From CATQHW01 sp965215345 (GTDB lineage Bacteria; Spirochaetota; Spirochaetia; SZUA-6; Bin103), in assembly GCA_965215345.1 (NCBI GenBank), contig CBDCDL010000002.1:3038001-3102000 (forward strand): a stretch of 64,000 bases of DNA, given 5' to 3'. Position numbers and translations under genes: made by a program. Below the pieces are notes generated by a model. The model made no database searches and was not told the origin of the DNA. It saw nothing but the letters and a program-made list of their open reading frames with translations. Below, piece after piece: positions 25,503 to 34,618 of this stretch (position 1 is its first letter; each line of letters opens with the position of its first letter).

Positions 25503-26563
25503 ATGATGCGCAACGCGATGCTCGTGATCGGCTTGGCCACGCTGGTGGCTTTCGCCGTCGGCGCCACGGGGCAGGAAGACGCCGACGCTGCGGCCGGCGG
25601 CGACACCAACCTGCGCCACATCAACGGCGAGCGCTGGGCCGAGCGGCTGCCGGCGCCCGGAACGAACATGACCCTGCCTTTCAACGGCGAGCTCCGGCCG
25701 GGGGTGTTCGAGTCGTGGGAGTACACCGACGGCGGCCGGACGCTGACCCTCGACATCCGTGCGGGCATATCAAGTGGTCCGACGGCGTGCCGATCACCGG
25801 CGAGGACATTCGCTACAGCTTCGAGGACAATTTCCTGAACACCGACGTCTACGCCAACCCGAGCCGGGCGGCGAACTGGGGCGGCGCGCCGATCCAGGTG
25901 GAGGTCATCGACGACACCACGGTGCGCCTGCGATGGGCCAAGCTGTATGCCGGCTGGATCAACGGCGACTGGCGGCCGGGCGCGTGGCAGCACCCGATCC
26001 GTCCGAGTCACTTTTTGAAGCAATTCCACAAGGACTACCGGTCGATGGACGAGTTGCTGCCGGTCATGAAGGAGGCCGGCTTCGAGGGCGCGGACGACTG
26101 GGGCCGGTTCTATCTCAGCGTCGACCCGGGCCGGTGGCGCGGCCAGTTCATCTCGGGCGGCCTCAAGGGAACCTTCGACATGCCGGTCTTCTCTCCGTGG
26201 ATGCCGGTGGCCGAGCCCAGCGCGGGCGAGTACGTGCTGGAGCGCAACCCGTACTACTACATGGTCGACGTGGCCGGGAACCAGCTTCCCTACATCGACA
26301 CCGTGCATCGCACGTTCGTATCGAACCGGGAGGTGGTGGACCTGGCGATCATCCAGGGCGATACCGACTTCCAGGTGTACGAGCCGACGCTGGAGCAGTT
26401 CACGCTCTACAAGGAGAACGAGAACGCGGGCGGCTACCGCACCATGCTGCTGCCGCCGCGGCAGGACATGACCGGCGTGATCGTGTTCAACCTGACCACC
26501 AGCGATGAAGCCGTGCGGGAGATGGTGCAGGACGTGCGCTTTCGCCGGGCCACCGCCGACGGC
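25503..26563 (+). pseudogene. Second family 5 peptide-binding protein, frameshifted and truncated
   Basis: It starts MMRNAMLVIGLATLVAFAVGATGQ (signal peptide, GAGGGGG Shine-Dalgarno) and matches family 5 binding proteins. At 25767-25770 a doubled AT shifts the frame: RAGI should continue KWSDGVPITGEDIRYSFED, which is found two bases out of phase. The second frame continues through VLERNPYYYMVDVAGNQLPYIDTV to VRFRRAT at about 26563, where homology ends and unrelated HEAT sequence begins. About 250 C-terminal residues are missing. It is divergent from the intact paralogue at 25291 and is probably inactive. Confidence 0.85.
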
Positions 26564-27273
26564 GCGGGGGGCGAGGACGATGCCTTCGCGTGCGGCATCG
26601 ACACGGATGAACCCGGGGGCGGGCTCTACCGACACCCGCTCATCTGGCAGACGGTGTGGAGCTGGCTCCGCGGGGCAGACGCACGGCAGGTGCCGGTGGC
26701 GGAGCCACTTCAGGGCGGAGCGCCGTCGCTCGATGCCCCATCCGAGGCCGATGCGCTCGATGCGGCGTACCGTCTCGGCGTCGGGGACGACGCTGCCGGT
26801 ATCTCCGCCCTGCAGGACGCGCTGGGGCTCCACCGGCGAGCGGCGTGAGCTGGCGCCGTTCGGACTCGGCGTGGGCGGCAGCCGATCGGTGGAGGTGCTG
26901 CGCGCCGCTCTCTGCCACGCCGACCCGTGGGTCCGGGCGACGGCCGCCGACACCCTGGGCGACATGGGGCAGGCCGCGCTCGCGGCGTTTCCCGATCTGC
27001 GGGCGTCGCTCCGGGATGGGGACCCATGGGTGAGGCACAACGCGCTGGAAGCGTTCGCCACCTGGGGCGAGGCTGCCGAGGGCGCCCCGCGCCGCGGTGA
27101 CGGACGCGCTGCAGGACCCGGAGCCGTTCGTGCGCTTCAACGCGATTTCCGCGTTTGCCCACCTGCACCCCACGTCCGCGGCCACCGCGGCGATCGAAGG
27201 GCGTCTGGCCGATGAGCACGAACGCGTGCGGTACCACGCCCGGGAGACGCTGCGTCGCATGGCCGAGGCGTAA
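26564..27273 (+). pseudogene. HEAT-repeat protein C-terminal remnant, multiple frameshifts
   Basis: Consecutive HEAT/PBS-lyase-type helical repeats can be read only by changing frame twice. They are ALDAAYRLGVGDDAAGISALQDAL up to a GGGG run (26824-26827), then RELAPFGLGVGGSRSVEVLRAAL and DPWVRATAADTLGDMGQAALAAFP and DPWVRHNALEAFATWG to about 27088, then TDALQDPEPFVRFNAISAFAHL to a TAA at 27271. An upstream stretch YRHPLIWQTVWSWLRG probably belongs to the same gene. I suspect the tail of a phytanoyl-dioxygenase-HEAT or similar protein, but the N-terminus is gone. Confidence 0.75.
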
Positions 27274-27324
27274 GCTGAACGGGGTGCCTCCCTCACAGCT
27301 TCGTACGACCAGCCAGCGCCTACC

Positions 27325-27478
27325 GTCTAACAATCCAAAAATGATGTACTAAGTCATCAAAGTAACATTAAGACATCAAAAATGACTTACATAAGTGATC
27401 TTTCGATGTTGCTTCAAGATCTCATATCTGATATGTGGATGGCGAAAACGTCTTCTTTGACGTCAGAAAAGATCCCTT
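27325..27478 (+). promoter_or_regulatory. AT-rich control region of hipBA
   Basis: This stretch is conspicuously AT-rich against its GC-rich surroundings. It contains tandemly related units (AAAAATGATGTAC / AAAAATGACTTAC, TAAGTCATCAAA / TAAGACATCAAA) and a perfect 13-bp palindrome CATATCtGATATG at 27423-27435. TTGCTT at about 27409 with TATGTG 17 bp downstream could be a promoter. HipB proteins typically bind several palindromes here, so operators are likely. Confidence 0.5.
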
Positions 27479-27836
27479 ATGAAAATATCACGAGACATAT
27501 CCGATCGCGCGATTCTGAGAGAATTGGGGGGCCGCCTTGCTCGGCATCGGCTGAACAAGAACCTCACGCAGGAAGCGTTGGCCGCTCAGGCCGGCGTGTC
27601 GACGCCGACCGTACAGCGCACCGAGCAAGCAAGGGAAGTCGGCTCAGGCCTCGAACCTCATCAGAATCCTGCGGGCGCTCAGGCTGCTCGACAATCTCGA
27701 CGCCCTGGTTCCCGAGCCGCCCATCAGCCCGATCCAGCAGGTCAGGCTGCGCGGCAGCGTGCGGCAGCGGGCTTCATCCCCGTCTTCCGGCATACGGGAA
27801 CGGTCTCCCGAATGGAGGTGGGAGGATGACGCATGA
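27479..27836 (+). pseudogene. hipB: HipB-type antitoxin (XRE family), frameshifted
   Basis: Codons 1-49 read ILRELGGRLARHRLNKNLTQ, then EALAAQAGVSTPTVQRTEQ, a clear XRE helix-turn-helix. A tandem duplication CAAG-CAAG at 27626-27633 then shifts the frame. The ancestral continuation GKSAQASNLIRILRALRLLDNLDALVPEPPIS is intact one frame over and ends in TGA at 27834-27836, overlapping the hipA start as ATGA. As it stands the translated product would carry a wrong C-terminus to a stop near 27829. The DNA-binding domain might survive, but autoregulation and toxin binding would be impaired. Confidence 0.85.
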
Positions 27837-29141
27837 CGGTGGCCGAAGTGAGACTCTGGGGACGAACGATCGGAGCGGTGAGCTGGGACGACGATCGCAG
27901 CCTCGCCCATTTCGAGTACGAGCGGTCCTTCACCTCGAGCGGCCGGCAGATCGCACCGCTGACGATGCCGCTCTCCGACGAGATCCACTCGTTTCCGGCA
28001 CTGCCGCGCCAGACGTTCGCCGGCCTTCCGGGATTGCTTGCCGACTCCCTTCCCGACCGGTTCGGCAACGCGCTCATCGACGCATGGCTCGCCCGGCAGG
28101 GCCGCAGCCCCGGCGACTTCGATTCCGTCGAACGGCTCTGCTACGTCGGCACTCGCGGCATGGGAGCACTGGAGTTCCACCCCGTGCTCGGACCGAAACA
28201 CAGACGGGCTGCCGAGATCGATGTCGCTGCGCTGGTCGAGCTCGCGAGCGAGATCCTCACGCGGCGCAAGGATCTTGCCGGCTCATTCGAAGCTCCCCGC
28301 CGCGAGAGAGCTCTCCAGGACATTCTGCGGGTCGGCACCTCCGCCGGAGGTGCGCGAGCCAAGGCGATCGTCGCCTGGAATCGACAGACTGACCAAGTCC
28401 GTTCCGGACAGATCGCTGCTGGAGCCGGGTTCACGTACTGGCTGCTCAAGTTCGACGGCGTCGCCGGCAACCGGGACCGGGAACTGGAAGATCCGCAGGG
28501 GTATGGGCTGATCGAATACGCCTACCACTTCATGGCGCGGGCAGCCGGGATTCACATGAACGGGTGCCGGATCCTGCGGGAGAACGGGCGCAGCCAACCA
28601 CTTCATGACCCGGCGTTTCGATCGCACCGACACGGGGCGGAAGCTGCACATGCAGTCCCTGGGCGCGATCGCCCACTACGACTTCAACCAGCCCTGCGCC
28701 TACTCCTATGAGCAGGCGCTGCGGGTGATCGACCGGCTTGAGCTGCCAAAGGACGCCGTGGAAGAGCAGTTCCGACGGATGGCCTTCAACATCGTCGCCC
28801 GCAATCAGGACGATCACGTCAAGAACGTCGCCTTCCTGATGGATCGATCGGGGCGCTGGTCGCTCTCTCCCGCCTTCGACATCACCTACAGCTACAACCC
28901 CACCGGACGCTGGACCGGCACGCACCAGATGACCCTGAACGGCAGACGCGACGGCTTCGCGGTCGCCGACTTCGTCGCGTGCGCGCAGAACGCCGCCATG
29001 AAGCGCGGCCGGGCCACGGAGATCCTGCGCGAGGTCCAGCACGCGGTGTCGCGCTGGCGCGAGTTCGCCGAAGAGGCGGGAGTCGCGGACGAGACGGCGC
29101 GCGCGATCGCCGCCACCCACCGCACGGGTCTGCTACCCTGA
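27833..29141 (+). pseudogene. hipA: HipA-type serine/threonine kinase toxin, frameshifted
   Basis: The N-terminal half (MTVAEVRLWGRTIGAVSWDDD, FAGLPGLLADSLPDRFGN, VGTSAGGARAKAI) and the C-terminal half (HFMTRRFDRT, the catalytic loop FNIVARNQDDHVKNVAFLM, SPAFDITYSYNP) are both well conserved but in different frames. The join is at about 28594, where an extra C in AGCCAACC separates GRS from NHFMTRRFDR. The intact protein would be about 435 residues. HipA phosphorylates glutamyl-tRNA synthetase in E. coli. Here the kinase catalytic Asp/Asn lie after the shift, so activity is lost unless frameshifting occurs or the base is a sequencing error. Confidence 0.87.
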
Positions 29142-29163
29142 CTCGGCCCGGATGGAGGCACCG

Positions 29164-31119
29164 ATGAACGGAATCCGATTGCCGCGGTTGCGCGTGCAGT
29201 TGTTCCCCCTGAACGACGGTCTCCCGCAGTCCTGGCGGCCGATGGAGGCCTGCCGGCCATTCACGGCCCCGTTCGTCCTGCGCTGGCGGGCCGAGGCCGC
29301 CGACTGGGGACCGGAGCCGTCGCCGGTCCCGCAGCGCTACGAGGTCAGACTGGCCGGGCCCGGATGCGACCGGCCGGTCGTCGTTTCGGCAACCGAAACG
29401 CAGGCCGATCTGGCGCCGGCGTGGGATCGGCTGGCGAGCGGGATCATCCGCTACGACATCGTCGCGTTCGGCGCGGGCGGGAAGGAGATCGGCTGCAGCC
29501 TCCTGCACAACTTCGTGAAAGACGCGCACCCGATCAGCCGCCTGCGCTTTCCGGAGCTGACCCTGGCGGAGGGGGCGCGCGTGGGGACGGTCGAGTGGGA
29601 CACCGTGCCCGGCGCGATGATGCGCCACCTCGATCCGTTCGTGGTGACGCCGACGATCGCGGACGCGGCACAGGCGCGGTCCGTGGCGGGCTGGCGGCTG
29701 CAGATCGCGCACGGCGGCGGCTGCGAGACGGTCGGCGGGCGGGGGCCGGCGCTCGACGTTGCGTCGGTCTGGGGCCGGGTGGCCGTGGGGCCGTGCGCGC
29801 TGCGCATCCAGGCGCTGGATGCGGCCGGCCGCTGCATCGGGGTAAGCCGGGAGATCGTCTTCAAGCGCGGCTGCGAGTTCGCCGCCGGTACCGGGAGTCC
29901 GGATGCGGCAGCCGAGCGGGAGGCGATCCGAAGCGGCGTCGATCGCATCGCCGGGTACCTGGTGTCGGTGCGCAGTCCGAACGCGTACCAGCCGGCCCTG
30001 CCGGTCTATCGATGGCACGCCAGCGTGAACGACTTCGGTGCCGTCTCCGGCAGCTCCTATCCCTCGCAGTTCGAGGTAGGGGTGGAGGCGTGGCTGCTGT
30101 ACCACGACTGGGCGGCCGCCAACGACGGTGCCTTGGGCCCCGGCCGGGCGCTGCGCGAGGCGCTACGGATGGTCGACTGGACCCTGGAGCACCGCACCCC
30201 CGCCGCGTGGGCGTACGGCGGGCTGCCGGGCACCACCCTCACGCGCGGCGCGATCGGGGGGCATGCCGAGGGAGGAGCGATCTCGCTGCCCGGCGTGGCC
30301 ACCATCGCGCGCATCTACCTGTGGGCGTACGAGCGGACCGGCGACGACGCCTATCTCGACGCGGCGGTCACAGCGGGCGCGGCGCTGGAGCGCTCGCAGC
30401 GTCCCGACGGCAGTTGGCCGTGGCGGGTGCAGGCCGAGTCAGGCGAGCCGGACCCGGGGGCCGACTACACCTCGCAGACCATCGAGATGGTGCGGCTGTT
30501 CCGGATGCTGGACGCCCTCTTTCCGCGCGCGCCCTGGCGCGACGCCGCCCGCCGCGGGCTGGAGTGGCTGCTCGCCAATCCGCTCCGGACGATGCGCTGG
30601 GAGGGCTACTACGTGGACGACTTCGGCGACCGCCCGCGCTACATCTCGGTCAGCCACCTGGACGCGGTGTGGACCGCGCGCTTCCTGATCGCGCACCGCG
30701 ACGAGGATCCGTCGTACGAGCGGCTGGCCCGTGACCTGTGCCGCTGGGTGGAGAACCACTTCGTGCTCTTCGGGCGGGAGCTGCACTGGGGCAACCGGAG
30801 CGTGGTCGCCAGCGAGCCGGTGACGCCGGCGGTGATCGAGAAGCCGTTCTACCAGCGCACCGTGACCGGCCATGCCGCCAACTGGTGCGGGTTGCTCCTC
30901 GACCTGCACGCCGCGTCGGGGGATCCGGAGTACCTGGCCAGGGCGCGCGCGGCGGGACGGGCGATGCGTGCGGCGATCCTGCCGGACGGAGCGGTCTGCC
31001 CCGAGTCGCCGGACCGCGTGCTGCGGCGCCGGCCGACCGGCGAGTCGCTCTGGTTCTGGAACGCCTGGGCGGTCATGAAGGGTCTGATCGAGCTAGACGG
31101 CCGCCTCGCCGAGGCGTGA
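29164..31119 (+). CDS. Six-hairpin-fold glycoside-active protein, function unknown
   Basis: A 651-aa protein. Residues 1-240 look like two beta-sandwich units (PRLRVQLFPLNDGLPQSWRPM, then VGTVEWDTVPGAMMRHLDPFVV). Residues 250-645 are alpha-helical hairpins with aromatic and glycine motifs (AYGGLPGTTLTRGAIGGHAE, GAALERSQRPDGSWPW, GHAANWCGLLLDLHAASGDP, LWFWNAWAVMKGL). These recall (alpha/alpha)6 glycoside hydrolases or polysaccharide lyases. No signal peptide is visible, so it is probably cytosolic. I preferred ATG 29164 over 29152 because GGAGG sits six bases before it. It is not a member of a family I can name with confidence. Confidence 0.6.
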   Translation: MNGIRLPRLRVQLFPLNDGLPQSWRPMEACRPFTAPFVLRWRAEAADWGPEPSPVPQRYEVRLAGPGCDRPVVVSATETQADLAPAWDRLASGIIRYDIVAFGAGGKEIGCSLLHNFVKDAHPISRLRFPELTLAEGARVGTVEWDTVPGAMMRHLDPFVVTPTIADAAQARSVAGWRLQIAHGGGCETVGGRGPALDVASVWGRVAVGPCALRIQALDAAGRCIGVSREIVFKRGCEFAAGTGSPDAAAEREAIRSGVDRIAGYLVSVRSPNAYQPALPVYRWHASVNDFGAVSGSSYPSQFEVGVEAWLLYHDWAAANDGALGPGRALREALRMVDWTLEHRTPAAWAYGGLPGTTLTRGAIGGHAEGGAISLPGVATIARIYLWAYERTGDDAYLDAAVTAGAALERSQRPDGSWPWRVQAESGEPDPGADYTSQTIEMVRLFRMLDALFPRAPWRDAARRGLEWLLANPLRTMRWEGYYVDDFGDRPRYISVSHLDAVWTARFLIAHRDEDPSYERLARDLCRWVENHFVLFGRELHWGNRSVVASEPVTPAVIEKPFYQRTVTGHAANWCGLLLDLHAASGDPEYLARARAAGRAMRAAILPDGAVCPESPDRVLRRRPTGESLWFWNAWAVMKGLIELDGRLAEA

Positions 31120-31137
31120 CCGCAAGCGCTTCAACCA

Positions 31138-31165
31138 TTCTCGAAAATAGGCAATATGGTATAGT
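31138..31165 (+). promoter_or_regulatory. Possible promoter of the AbiE module
   Basis: A short AT-rich patch before abiEi contains TATAGT (31160-31165) as a -10 element with a weak -35 TTCTCG 16 bp upstream. It lies 17 bp before the ATG. Confidence 0.35.
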
Positions 31166-31181
31166 ATCGGAAACGAACGTC

Positions 31182-31823
31182 ATGCGCTTGGACGCGGCCC
31201 TCGATCTGCTCGGATCCTTGCCCTTCTTCGACCTGGCCACGGTCGCGCAACTGACGGACGAATCGCACGGGAACCTCGTCAACCAGATGCATCGCTGGAG
31301 CCGGGCCGGAAAGCTGGTCCCGCTCCGCCGCGGCATGTACGCGTTCGCCGACCGCTATCGTCGGGTGCCGGTGTCGCCGGCCGCCCTGGCCAACGCGCTC
31401 TACTACCCCTCGTACCTGAGCGGACTCTGGGCGCTCGGGTTCTACGGCCTGATCCCGGAGGCGGTGCCCTCGTATACCAGCGCCACCACGCGCACGCCGC
31501 GGAGGTTCGACAATGCGTTCGGGGCATTCGTCTACACCGCCATCAAGAGGGGTTTCTTCTTCGGTTACCGGACCGCTTCGATCGCCGGCGCCGACGTGCT
31601 GATCGCCACCGCGGAAAAGGCGCTGCTCGACCTGTTTCACCTGAGCAGCGGCGAGTGGGATCGCCCGCGCATGATCGAGATGCGGTTTCAGCACGGCGAA
31701 GGCATCGACCGGGGTCGGCTGCAGGAATACGCGCAGCGGATGGGCAAGCCCAGGATCCTGTGCGCCGTACAGGTGTGGCGCGAGTGTTGCGACACGCCGG
31801 ATGATGGCGGCGTGGATCTGTGA
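31182..31823 (+). CDS. abiEi: AbiEi-type antitoxin / transcriptional repressor
   Basis: A 213-aa protein with an N-terminal winged helix (DLATVAQLTDESHGNLVNQMHRWSRAGKLVPLRRGMYAFA). The AbiEi/COG5340 core follows: NALYYPSYLSGLWALGFYGLIPEAVPSYTSATTR...IATAEKALLDLFHL. AbiEi represses its own operon and counteracts the AbiEii nucleotidyltransferase in a type IV toxin-antitoxin pair that gives phage resistance by abortive infection. The ATG at 31182 fits the winged-helix start. The stop overlaps the toxin's GTG start (GTGA). The sequence is intact, unlike its partner. Confidence 0.88.
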   Translation: MRLDAALDLLGSLPFFDLATVAQLTDESHGNLVNQMHRWSRAGKLVPLRRGMYAFADRYRRVPVSPAALANALYYPSYLSGLWALGFYGLIPEAVPSYTSATTRTPRRFDNAFGAFVYTAIKRGFFFGYRTASIAGADVLIATAEKALLDLFHLSSGEWDRPRMIEMRFQHGEGIDRGRLQEYAQRMGKPRILCAVQVWRECCDTPDDGGVDL

Positions 31824-32636
31824 AGGATCGCGCTGTCGAGGCGGCGATGCGCTTCGATGATCCGGTGCGCAGGCTCAACGCCCTTCGCGAGTACCTTCAG
31901 GCGTTCATCATGCGCTCCCTGCATGAGAGCGAAGCGTCGCGATCGATCGCGTTCGTCGGCGGCACGGCGCTGCGGTTTCTGGAGGACCTGCCGCGATTCT
32001 CCGAAGACCTCGATTTCTCGCGAATCCGCACCGACGGGTACGATCCCGTGCGCTGGCTGCGGAAGCTCAGGAGAGACCTCGATCTGGCCGGCTTCGACAG
32101 CACCGTGCGATGGATCGATCGCACGCCGTTACAGGTCGCCTGGATTCGGACGGCGTCACTCCTGGCGGAAGCGGGGCTGTCCGGTCACCGGGAGCAGAAG
32201 CTCTCCATCAAGGTCGAAATCGATACGCGTCCGCCGGCGGGAGCGGCGATGCAGCGCTCCGTCATCACCCGACACTTCACGTTCGTCATCCGTCACCACG
32301 ACCTTCCGTCACTGATGGCCGGCAAGATGCACGCGCTGCTGACGCGGGGCTATCCGAAGGGACGCGACTGGTTCGACCTGGTGTGGTACCGGTCGCGGCG
32401 CCCACCGGTCGAACCGAACCTGCAACTCCTCCAGCATGCCCTGGATCAGACACAGGGCGTCGATCGGTACCGGGCAACCGATTGGCGTCGGGCTGCTGCG
32501 GGCGCGGCTTGCGGATCTGGACGCCTCCGCCCTGGCCCGCGACGTGGCCCCCTTCCTGGAGCGGCCGGCGGATGCGGCGCTCCTGGAGCGCATCAATCTC
32601 GAAGCGGTGCTCACCGGTGGCGGACGGCCAGCTTGA
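31820..32636 (+). pseudogene. abiEii: AbiEii-type nucleotidyltransferase toxin, frameshifted near C-terminus
   Basis: It starts at GTG 31820, overlapping abiEi. It contains the nucleotidyltransferase core IAFVGGTALRFLEDLPRFSEDLDFS (near residue 46) and LMAGKMHALLTRGYPKGRDWFDLVWY. After ATDW (about 32485) an extra C at 32486 shifts the frame. The expected ending GLLRARLADLDASALARDVAPFLERP...INLEAVLTGG continues in the next frame to TGA 32634-32636. The catalytic region is complete, so a longer, differently ending product is possible from the unshifted frame, but it is probably misfolded. The end overlaps the convergent dehydrogenase stop by 26 bp. Confidence 0.83.
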
Positions 32637-33642
32637 TGCCGGCGCCGGGATCGCGCTCGATCTCCCGATACGCTTCCGCGCACTCCTCGAACGGCACGAT
32701 CGGGTCGAGCACGCCGTCGGCGCGCAGCCTGCCGGCGGCCAGCAGGCCGATCACCAGCCGGTGCATCCGCTCGCTGTCCCAGCGAGGGTCGGCGCGGAGC
32801 GGGTCGTTGACGTTGCGGCTGGAGATCAGGGTGAGCTGGTTGCGGTGCCACTCGCCCTGCAGGTGCAGCGCCTCGGCGGTGCCGGTGTAGTAGGCGATGG
32901 AGGCGACGGTGCCGCCGTACGCGGTGGCCCGCAGGGCGTCGTGCAGGGCGGCGTAGCTGCCGGAGGCCTCGATGCTCACGTCGGCCCCCTGGCCGCCGGT
33001 CTGCCGCTTGACGGTCAGCCCTACGTCCTCGGCGGTCGGATCGACGGCCAGGTCCGCGCCGTGCGCGGCCGCGAGATCGCGGCGCTTGGCGATCGGATCC
33101 GAGCACGCCACCCATCCCGCGCCCTGCAGCCGGGCGAGCTGCGCCGCCATCAGCCCGATCGCGCCCAGGCCGGTGACCAGCACGCGATCGCCGACACGGA
33201 TGCCCGAGTCGTGTATGCCGCAGAGCGCCACCGAGGCCGGGTCCCAGCACAGCAGCGCCTCCGGGGCGGTGCCCGCGGGGACCTGCTGCAGCCCCTCCTC
33301 GGCGACCGTGTGGGTCTCGCGGATCGGCAGCGGCCCGAACACCAAGTCCCCCCGCCGGAAGCGCTCCGCACCCGGCCCGACCTCCACCACGCGAGCCACC
33401 ATCTGGTGGCCGAGCGGAAGCGGGAAGGCGTTGCGCCGCTCGCCGGGCACGTGAACGCGCAGCGTGCGGTCGAACGAATGCGTCGCGTCGCGGGTGTCGG
33501 CCCGGAATCCGCGCAGCTCGGTGCCGTGCTTGACGACCGACAGCACGCTGCGCACGCGTACTTGGCCGGGGCCGAGCTCCGGCTCTCGATACTCGACCAA
33601 CTCGGGAGTTCGCGGGGCGGTAGCTACCAGAGCGCGTGGCAT
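32611..33642 (-). CDS. Zinc-type medium-chain dehydrogenase
   Basis: A 343-aa MDR-family protein: N-terminal GroES-like domain (PRALVATAPRTPELVEYREPELGPGQVRVRSVLSVVKHGTE, LGHQMVARVVEVG), Rossmann core with dinucleotide loop VTGLGAIGLMAAQLARLQGA near residue 155 and a C-terminal segment VPFEECAEAYREIERDP. The usual structural four-cysteine lobe and the catalytic Cys are not apparent, as in the bacteriochlorophyllide-dehydrogenase-like/threonine-dehydrogenase-like subgroup. The substrate is unknown. It is convergent with abiEii. Its N-terminal third is duplicated in degraded form at 34.8-35.1 kb. Confidence 0.85.
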   Translation of the reverse strand: MPRALVATAPRTPELVEYREPELGPGQVRVRSVLSVVKHGTELRGFRADTRDATHSFDRTLRVHVPGERRNAFPLPLGHQMVARVVEVGPGAERFRRGDLVFGPLPIRETHTVAEEGLQQVPAGTAPEALLCWDPASVALCGIHDSGIRVGDRVLVTGLGAIGLMAAQLARLQGAGWVACSDPIAKRRDLAAAHGADLAVDPTAEDVGLTVKRQTGGQGADVSIEASGSYAALHDALRATAYGGTVASIAYYTGTAEALHLQGEWHRNQLTLISSRNVNDPLRADPRWDSERMHRLVIGLLAAGRLRADGVLDPIVPFEECAEAYREIERDPGAGIKLAVRHR

Positions 33643-33781
33643 GTTGTACTCCTTCAGTCAGTTTCTCACAAATGCACCAGCTCCGATAGGGCCGATAAGG
33701 ATACTAACCCCCCCGCACTTATGGGTGCGACACTCCTGTTTGACGGCTGAAGCGGACATCGGCCAGATTTGAAAGGAATCC

Positions 33782-33985
33782 ATGCGACGCCTTCCAAGTA
33801 TCGAATACGCGCCGCCCGCCACCCGACAAGCTCTGAGAAACCGTCTCACGCGGTATCTTGACTCAGATGAGATGGGCAGGACTCGCAGTCGCGGAGATCT
33901 CATGCTATCCGACGAGTCCCTTCTTCGTCTGCTACATAGCATCGAGATGGGTGTAGGTCTCAAATTGACAAATCAGGCGGCCTGA
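33782..33985 (+). CDS. Hypothetical 67-aa protein
   Basis: A small basic protein MRRLPSIEYAPPATRQALRN...GVGLKLTNQAA preceded by GAAAGGAATCC, a reasonable Shine-Dalgarno sequence. Local GC content is lower than average. No family is recognised. The helical middle (LMLSDESLLRLLHSIEM) could be a small interaction module. It lies between the dehydrogenase and the IS66 remnant, so it may belong to the mobile DNA. Confidence 0.4.
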   Translation: MRRLPSIEYAPPATRQALRNRLTRYLDSDEMGRTRSRGDLMLSDESLLRLLHSIEMGVGLKLTNQAA

Positions 33986-34100
33986 CCATGTACGACCTCG
34001 ACGTCATCGGGGAGCGAGACTGCGCCTCGATAGGTTGTCGAGAGGTAACTACTCAGCCCACGGAGCAAGTGGTTCCAAGGGCTGGACATGGTTGGAGGCG

Positions 34101-34618
34101 ATGGTCTATCCTCGCAGGCGGGAGGGGCGGCATCGAGTGGGACTGGTTTCCGAACTCACACGTGCAGATATAGCTGCGGCCTACGAGGCCGGCCGTAGCG
34201 CAGTGGTCGCACTGATAGAGCAGATCATCGAGATCAATACGGACCAGCAGCAACGCATCGAGCAACAGGAGCAGCGGATCGCGACGCTGGAGCGGGAACT
34301 CCAGGAACTGAGGACGGACAGTCACGACAGCGGCAAGCCGCCGTCTCGAGACAGCTTCGAGCGCAAGCAACAGGAGCGCAAGAGGAAGTCACGCAAAGAG
34401 CGCCGCAGGCGTCCGGGCGGGCAGCCGGACCATGCGGGCGCGGCGCTGTGTCAGGTAGAGGAACCGACGAGGACCACGATCCACACCGTGGCCGACTGCC
34501 GGTGCGGCAGCTCTCTGCGCGAACAGCCGGTAGCGGGCTACGAACGCCGTCAGGTATTCGACGTGCCGCCGCTTGCGGTCGAGGTCAGCGAACACTGGGA
34601 GTTTACGGACAGGAACCA
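34101..34618 (+). mobile_element. IS66-family transposase, N-terminal half
   Basis: The frame from ATG 34101 contains VSELTRADIAAAYEAGRSAVVALIEQI, a Gln-rich coiled coil, then DSHDSGKPPSRD, a basic linker with RRRPGGQPDH, and the zinc-ribbon region with DCRCGSSL and RRQVFDVPPLAVEVSEH. This is the N-terminal third of IS66 TnpC. It stops at about 34610 without the catalytic core and runs into a decayed AbiEii fragment. It is complementary in type, but not contiguous in content, to the C-terminal half at 16.6-17.2 kb. Confidence 0.82.

Noticed and set aside
32620..33750. Plus-strand frame opposite the zinc-type dehydrogenase
   Set aside because: Antisense of a well-conserved MDR gene. The plus-strand frame only carries on from the frameshifted AbiEii end.
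33988..34173. 61-codon ORF between the 67-aa gene and the IS66 fragment
   Set aside because: It overlaps the IS66 start in another frame, lacks a Shine-Dalgarno sequence and has no recognisable features.
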